A DNA stretch of 64,000 bases from Gracilaria gracilis (lineage: Eukaryota; Rhodophyta; Florideophyceae; Gracilariales; Gracilariaceae): the NCBI GenBank assembly GCA_030374805.1, contig JARGSG010000035.1:248001-312000 (forward strand), read 5' to 3'. A program made the translations under genes and the position numbers. The notes beneath the pieces were generated by a model. That model did no database searches and was not told the DNA's origin. It was given only the letters and a program-made list of their open reading frames with translations. Every line of letters starts with the position of its first letter. Positions within the stretch are counted from its first letter, which is position 1. Of this stretch, positions 60,187 through 64,000 are shown piece by piece.

Positions 60187-60940
60187 GGTTCAGCCTTTAA
60201 ATAACGTGAGAAGGCGATCCATTGCTTTAGAAATTATGTGTTTTTGTGCATTTGGTTTTAACTATTCAGTAATTTAAGCTACAGTTTTAGTTTGCATGGC
60301 GATAGTGAGCCATTGTAGAAAAGAATGTAAAAAAAAGTGTTTGATGTTCTACAATTTGGTATGGTTGGTGGTTGCAAAGTAAAATGGCCACTCGTTGTCG
60401 ACAGCGTTAGTTTTGCGTTGTCGCTCGTCAGCATACCGTTGAAACGCGGCAATTATGGATGATCCGCTTGTTGGGATGGTCATTGAGCAAACAAGTTCTT
60501 TCTGGGGTTCAGAGGCTCGAGACGGAAAACGGCTAGGATCTGTGAAGAGCAGCAGTTTGAAAACTGCTCGTGCGCCTTTTTGAAACGACTTTCTGTCGCT
60601 GCCGAACCCACACTAATTGGGTAAATAACGAGTTTCTTTGCACCCATAATAGTGTGGACCACATTAATTGCGTTACCACATTATTCGTGCACCCACACTA
60701 ATTGCAGTTATTTGGTGTACATATTTTACGCGTGGCACAGCTCACTGCCCACAGTTCACACCGGCCGGACATGTGGCCCAACCTTACCCTTGGTAGTGGT
60801 TTTCGTGTTATAAGGAGAAAGCTTCGTATCTCTAGATACCATGGTCTTTAAAGCGATTGTTCAAAGGCAATCGTGAACTCATCTATCATTTACACTGCAT
60901 AAACGAGTAACACTATACAAGAGGGATATCCGTGATCAAA

Positions 60941-62195
60941 ATGACGACGAACTCTCTGGACTGGGAGGATTGCCCACTCTTTGCCCCCTCTGGGGCTGTT
61001 ATTCCAAAACTTGATGAAAACGAAGCCGAAAATGTATCTCCGGCAGTAGGCGCTTTGTCACACTTGCTTTATGACGAGGAGACGCCGGAAGAGAGGTCTG
61101 AACTTTTTCGTGACGAAGGGAACAGACATTTCAAGCGCGGGAAGAGGTAAGAATCAGTCCGAGACCCATCCGCGTGAGAATCATTTGACTAGTTATCTCT
61201 AACAAATCCGCCACTTTGCGCACATCATCGAAGGGGCTACAAAAATGCTATTCGAAAATACAATCAAGCAATTGAAGCAGCGAAAGACGTTCCCGAAGCA
61301 CTAGGTCCGGCGTACTTCAATAGAGCCATGGCTGAGTTCAAGCTTGCTAACTATGGGCGTGCTCTCAAGGATGCAGAGAAAAGCCTGCGTTTGACTCCAG
61401 GTAACCTCAAGGCTCACTACAGGTATGTTTTGGAAAGGATGGCTAGCAACTTGGACCATTTACAGACAACTAACGTTATTCATGAGCAGAGCTATTCTGT
61501 GCGCGACGCTTCTTGAGAAGTATGATATTGCGATGGATCACATCAACGAAGGACTCACCCTCAGCGAAAAAGGTGGTAAAGACATGAACCTCTTCTTGAC
61601 ACAGCGGAAAAATATTGAAGCTAAGATCGAAAAGCTCAAGCACCAAGAAGAGGATCGCGAGCTTCGAGAACGAGAACGGCAGAAAGAGCGCGATACTGTG
61701 ACAGTAATGATGGAGAAGGAATGCATTTCGCTCGGAGCACCGTTGTTTGCACAGCAAAGACGATACGCGGCTACAAAACCATACAGAGAACACGGCGAGT
61801 GGTTGTGGCCACTGTTACTTATCTATCCAGACGAGGTTGTGGAATGTGGGATGGGCGATCAAAGCGACTACTTGGAAGGAGTAGTGGAGCAAGTTTGCAT
61901 GAAAGACTTGTTGCTTCAAGTGTTTGAGTTCGGGCCTGATTGGGACGTGAATCGACGGTACACAAGAGTGGAGGACTTGGAAGTGCGATATCGACGTAAA
62001 TGGACTCGAACAAGCGAGGAGATTGACGAAGAGAGCGAAGGTTTCTGCGGTTCCTGCCTTGGAAGGGATGAGGTGGGTGATTGGGTGTCCGTGAATGGGG
62101 ATGTAACATTTGGCGAGGTTCTGCGTTTCAAAGATTATGTAGTACCACTATTCCCAGTGTTGTTCGTCGTTCCGAAGGGGGTGAGGCTGCGATAA
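60941..62195 (+). CDS. TTC4: TTC4/Cns1-type TPR co-chaperone, 3 exons
   Basis: TTC4/Cns1 is an Hsp90/Hsp70 co-chaperone with three TPR motifs and a C-terminal wheel domain. Exons are 60941-61146, 61234-61422 and 61490-62195. They give 1101 nt, or 366 residues plus TAA. Introns are GTAAGA...GAAG (61147-61233, 87 nt) and GTATGT...GCAG (61423-61489, 67 nt). They were chosen because they restore LFRDEGNRHFKRGKR then YKNAIRKYNQAIE, and LKAHYR then AILCATLLEKY, matching TPR spacing. The C-terminal part has EWLWPLLLIYPDEV, DWDVNRRYTRVEDLEVRY and PLFPVLFVVPKGVRL. ATG 60941 was preferred over an upstream GTG at 60932. The gene is intact. Copy B ends 223 bp upstream of its start. Confidence 0.9.
61147..61233 (+). 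other. Intron 1 of TTC4
   Basis: GTAAGA donor and GAAG acceptor, 87 nt. Splits an Arg codon (AG|G). Confidence 0.8.
61423..61489 (+). other. Intron 2 of TTC4
   Basis: GTATGT donor and GCAG acceptor, 67 nt. Chosen over an alternative AG three bases upstream because it gives HYRAILCATLLEK without an extra residue. Confidence 0.75.
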
Positions 62196-62201
62196 CACGG
62201 G

Positions 62202-62435
62202 TTATGAGATAGCGGCGTTTCTGTACAGAGCCTGATAATGTGCGTCTTCAATTATTGCGTGCACTAAACCACTGGCGGATAATCCAGTCTCTGACATCGC
62301 TCTGGTGAAGGCCATGATGGGAAGAATTATTGACATGAAGCAAGTTACCATGCAGAGAGCTTGTTTCCATGCTGGCACATGTTCCCTTGTTTCAACTTCT
62401 CTGCGTAGTGGGAGAAGTGACCGCGCTTCCGACAT
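62202..62435 (-). CDS. Possible small membrane-associated protein (77 codons)
   Basis: The frame starts MSEARSLLPLRREVETREHV. A hydrophobic segment (MVTCFMSIILPIMAF) could be a membrane helix. It is convergent with TTC4 and 6 bp from its stop. No homologue recognised. It could be chance. Confidence 0.3.
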   Translation of the reverse strand: MSEARSLLPLRREVETREHVPAWKQALCMVTCFMSIILPIMAFTRAMSETGLSASGLVHAIIEDAHYQALYRNAAIS

Positions 62436-62563
62436 GACAGCTGGAATGTCCTTACAAGAGGAATTGCAGATTCATCAACTTGCATGCGCCCCGTAGTTAG
62501 AGATAACGTCTATAGCACACTCAACGAACGACGGCACGACCCATATCTACGAGGGTACAGTAG

Positions 62564-62734
62564 ATGTCGAGCTTCACAGAACTTGCCGGGTTGGTGCAAG
62601 ACAGATGCAATTTGCACCGATCTGCAAAACCGACGGTGGCGGTGCTGAGTGTACCTCGTGGCACAAAATCGAAGTTGCAGTGTCGCGACTGGCGGGCGAC
62701 TTCAAAAAAATTGCTGATCAAGAAGCATCCCTAA
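62564..62734 (+). CDS. Possible small basic protein (56 codons)
   Basis: ATG at 62564 opens MSSFTELAGLVQDRC and ends KKLLIKKHP, TAA. The C-terminal half is basic (RGTKSKLQCRDWRATSKK). Too short for certainty, with no homologue recognised. The opposite strand is also open (62721-62521), so only one of the two can be meant. Confidence 0.3.
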   Translation: MSSFTELAGLVQDRCNLHRSAKPTVAVLSVPRGTKSKLQCRDWRATSKKLLIKKHP

Positions 62735-62988
62735 AGTCCCAGAAGCGTTCTCTTTGACGTCTACCGTTGGTACACATACAATTTGTCAGAGGTAAGAGTT
62801 TATCCTTGGTAAGAGTTGTGAGGAGAGCAGTATTCATCTCATCATCAAAAGCCCAACCCTATGCTCCAGTGTCTTTAGTTGTAACGGCGGGTAAAGTACC
62901 TTTTTGGTGTCCCATCGTCAGAAGTTGTATTTCGGGTTGCCTTCAAACAAGAGAACGTGCGCACTAAGCGCCCATCTTCGTCGTTGAG

Positions 62989-63708
62989 ATGTTTCGCGTG
63001 GCCATTAGAGCAGCAAATCAAGGGTATGGGACTGCTCTTGAGCTGTATTCACTGAACTTTCTAGGTTCAAGAGCGTGGTGGACATCGAGATCTTTCATTC
63101 ATGTCTCGAGTACAGCACAAAAAGATTCTCAGGTAAAAGGCACTCCTTCTTCTACTGAAAACTCAGAAAGCTCCGAAGTGCTAAAATTTCCTGATCCGAT
63201 CGATCCAACACAAAATCCTCTTGCAGAACTAGCAGCAGAAGACGTGAAGACAGCCGAGAAGTATTGGAAAAAAGTGCAATCCAGTCAACAACGACCAGAG
63301 TATCATCAGAAACTGAATGAGTACGGTGAAGCATACGCAATTGGGCGTCGAAAGCGAAGTAGTGCTAAGATCTGGTTAACAGATGGGGAAGGACGGATAG
63401 CTATAAACGGTCGTTCATGGGTGGAATACTTTCCGCGTTTATATCATCGGGACAAAGTCCTTAAGCCATTAGATTTGGTCGAATTGATAGGGAAGATGGA
63501 CATCAAATGCGATGTGAGAGGAGGTGGTGCGAATGGACAGGCAGAAGCTATTCGTCACGGAATAGCGCGAGCCCTGCAAAACTGGGATCCTAATATGCGT
63601 CCAACGCTGAAAGCAAACGGTCTGCTAACAAGAGACAGTCGTGTGGTTGAGCCAAAAAAGTATGGCAGGAAGAAGGCTCGGAAGTCCTTCCAATGGGTGA
63701 AGCGATAA
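62989..63708 (+). CDS. MRPS9: Mitochondrial ribosomal protein uS9m
   Basis: A 239-codon intronless frame. The N-terminal about 110 residues are not part of the mature S9 domain: a basic, hydrophobic start (MFRVAIRAANQGYGTA) fits a mitochondrial targeting peptide, followed by a helical extension. The S9 domain starts YAIGRRKRSSAKIWLTDGEG and includes GRSWVEYFPRLYHRDKVLKP, IKCDVRGGGANGQAEAIRHG, LLTRDSRVVEPKKYGRKKAR and the C-terminal FQWVKR. Residues SKR/VKR at the end contact the ribosomal P-site tRNA in S9 proteins. Complete and undamaged, with TAA stop. It is convergent with the WD40 gene, 46 bp apart. Confidence 0.92.
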   Translation: MFRVAIRAANQGYGTALELYSLNFLGSRAWWTSRSFIHVSSTAQKDSQVKGTPSSTENSESSEVLKFPDPIDPTQNPLAELAAEDVKTAEKYWKKVQSSQQRPEYHQKLNEYGEAYAIGRRKRSSAKIWLTDGEGRIAINGRSWVEYFPRLYHRDKVLKPLDLVELIGKMDIKCDVRGGGANGQAEAIRHGIARALQNWDPNMRPTLKANGLLTRDSRVVEPKKYGRKKARKSFQWVKR

Positions 63709-63754
63709 GAAGGAGACTGTAAGAACTGTTTTATCAGCAATACCTAGTTGGTCT

Positions 63755-64000
63755 TTATACGTTGGATGTTTCCTGTCTAAGATCAAATAACCGCACAGTT
63801 CCGTCACCCGAAGTAGAAGCAATGAAATTGTTATCACCAGCAAAGCAAAGGTCTGAAATAAACGCGGTATGACCTCTGAACTTCCTGACTTCCTTTCCTT
63901 CCAAAACATCCCATACCATGATCGTTCCTTCGGATGAACCTGAGGCGATGAACGGTTTGCTCGGATGCCATACCACCTTTGAGACAATCCCACCATGAAA
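63755..64000 (-). CDS. WD40-repeat protein, C-terminal part (5' end outside window)
   Basis: The frame is open from the right edge to a TAA at 63755. It contains two clear WD40 repeats: FIASGSSEGTIMVWDVLEG and FRGHTAFISDLCFAGDNNF followed by IASTSGDGTVRLFDL, then a short tail QETSNV. The GH and WD dipeptide spacing is typical. The rest of the protein is beyond the window, so the specific family cannot be assigned. Confidence 0.8.
   Translation of the reverse strand, partial: FHGGIVSKVVWHPSKPFIASGSSEGTIMVWDVLEGKEVRKFRGHTAFISDLCFAGDNNFIASTSGDGTVRLFDLRQETSNV

Larger units (their letters stand above)
56972..60717 (-). mobile_element. Pogo/Tc1-like DDE element, copy B (3.75 kb)
   Basis: The tips CACCCAATAACTGCAATTAG (56972) and CTAATTGCAGTTATTTGGTG (ending 60717) are inverted repeats, 28 of 29 bases identical when one flanking base is included. 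Each is flanked by TA. Subterminal CCCACACTAATT motifs occur at both sides (for example 60606). The same tips mark copy A, so this is one family. It encodes a broken transposase on the minus strand. Confidence 0.85.

Noticed and set aside
63755-63976. Complete WD40 gene of 73 codons
   Set aside because: The frame stays open to the window edge and contains only the last two repeats, so it is the 3' part of a longer gene.
1-64000. tRNA or rRNA genes
   Set aside because: No cloverleaf with a T-loop GTTCRANNC in correct spacing and no conserved rRNA segments were seen. GGTTCGAA-type matches fall in protein-coding or random sequence.

Overview
The window is nuclear DNA from a eukaryote. Three genes are intact: a TTC4/Cns1-type co-chaperone gene with two short GT-AG introns (87 and 67 nt), a mitochondrial ribosomal protein uS9 gene, and the 3' end of a WD40 gene that runs off the right edge. 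The rest is mostly transposons and decayed gene copies. Single genes with few short introns, plus a mix of pogo-like, CACTA-like, PiggyBac-like and Ty1/copia-like elements and a SANT-like ORF of a type I associate with oomycetes and red algae, would fit a florideophyte red alga. That placement is an inference with low to moderate confidence.

Layout. 1-3819: a DNA element with about 460-bp terminal inverted repeats (TIRs), whose left TIR was split by a pogo-like element (254-2351). 3.9-5.7 kb: decayed transposase-like gene. 6.75-7.79 kb: array of 134-bp units, each carrying a palindrome of about 70 nt; relatives occur at 25.2-26.7 kb. 8.1-12.0 kb: RRP5 pseudogene. 12.6-13.4 kb (minus): damaged WDR82/Swd2-like gene. 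14.06-16.73 kb: a second, different pogo/Tigger-like element. 17.1-18.7 kb: unrecognised decayed gene. 19.2-23.7 kb: CACTA-like transposase with a divergent accessory ORF. 28.1-29.9 kb: glutamine-rich gene broken by two stops. 31.3-32.4 kb (minus): D-cysteine desulfhydrase-like gene broken by a 14-bp tandem duplication. 33.8-35.1 kb: NOL10/ENP2 pseudogene. 35.3-40.2 kb: a second CACTA-like transposase with divergent ORF. 41.3-42.3 kb: decayed coiled-coil gene. 42.6-47.0 kb (minus): broken Ty1/copia-like retrotransposon. 48.0-49.3 kb: DNA polymerase epsilon fragment. 49.4-52.5 kb: unrecognised segment that includes a 507-codon frame interrupted only by TAG/TAA. 52.9-53.9 kb: PiggyBac-like fragment. 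53.9-54.6 kb (minus): SANT-like ORF. 57.0-60.7 kb: second copy of the first pogo-like family. 60.9-64.0 kb: the intact genes.

How it fits together. Intact genes are confined to the last 3 kb. Elsewhere, copies of housekeeping genes (RRP5, ENP2/NOL10, WDR82, POLE) and transposons are interrupted, often by isolated in-frame stops at sites compatible with CAG, CAA or CGA changing by C-to-T. This suggests a heterochromatin-like graveyard with point-mutation decay. Functional copies of the essential genes are presumably elsewhere. No rRNA, tRNA or CRISPR was recognised.
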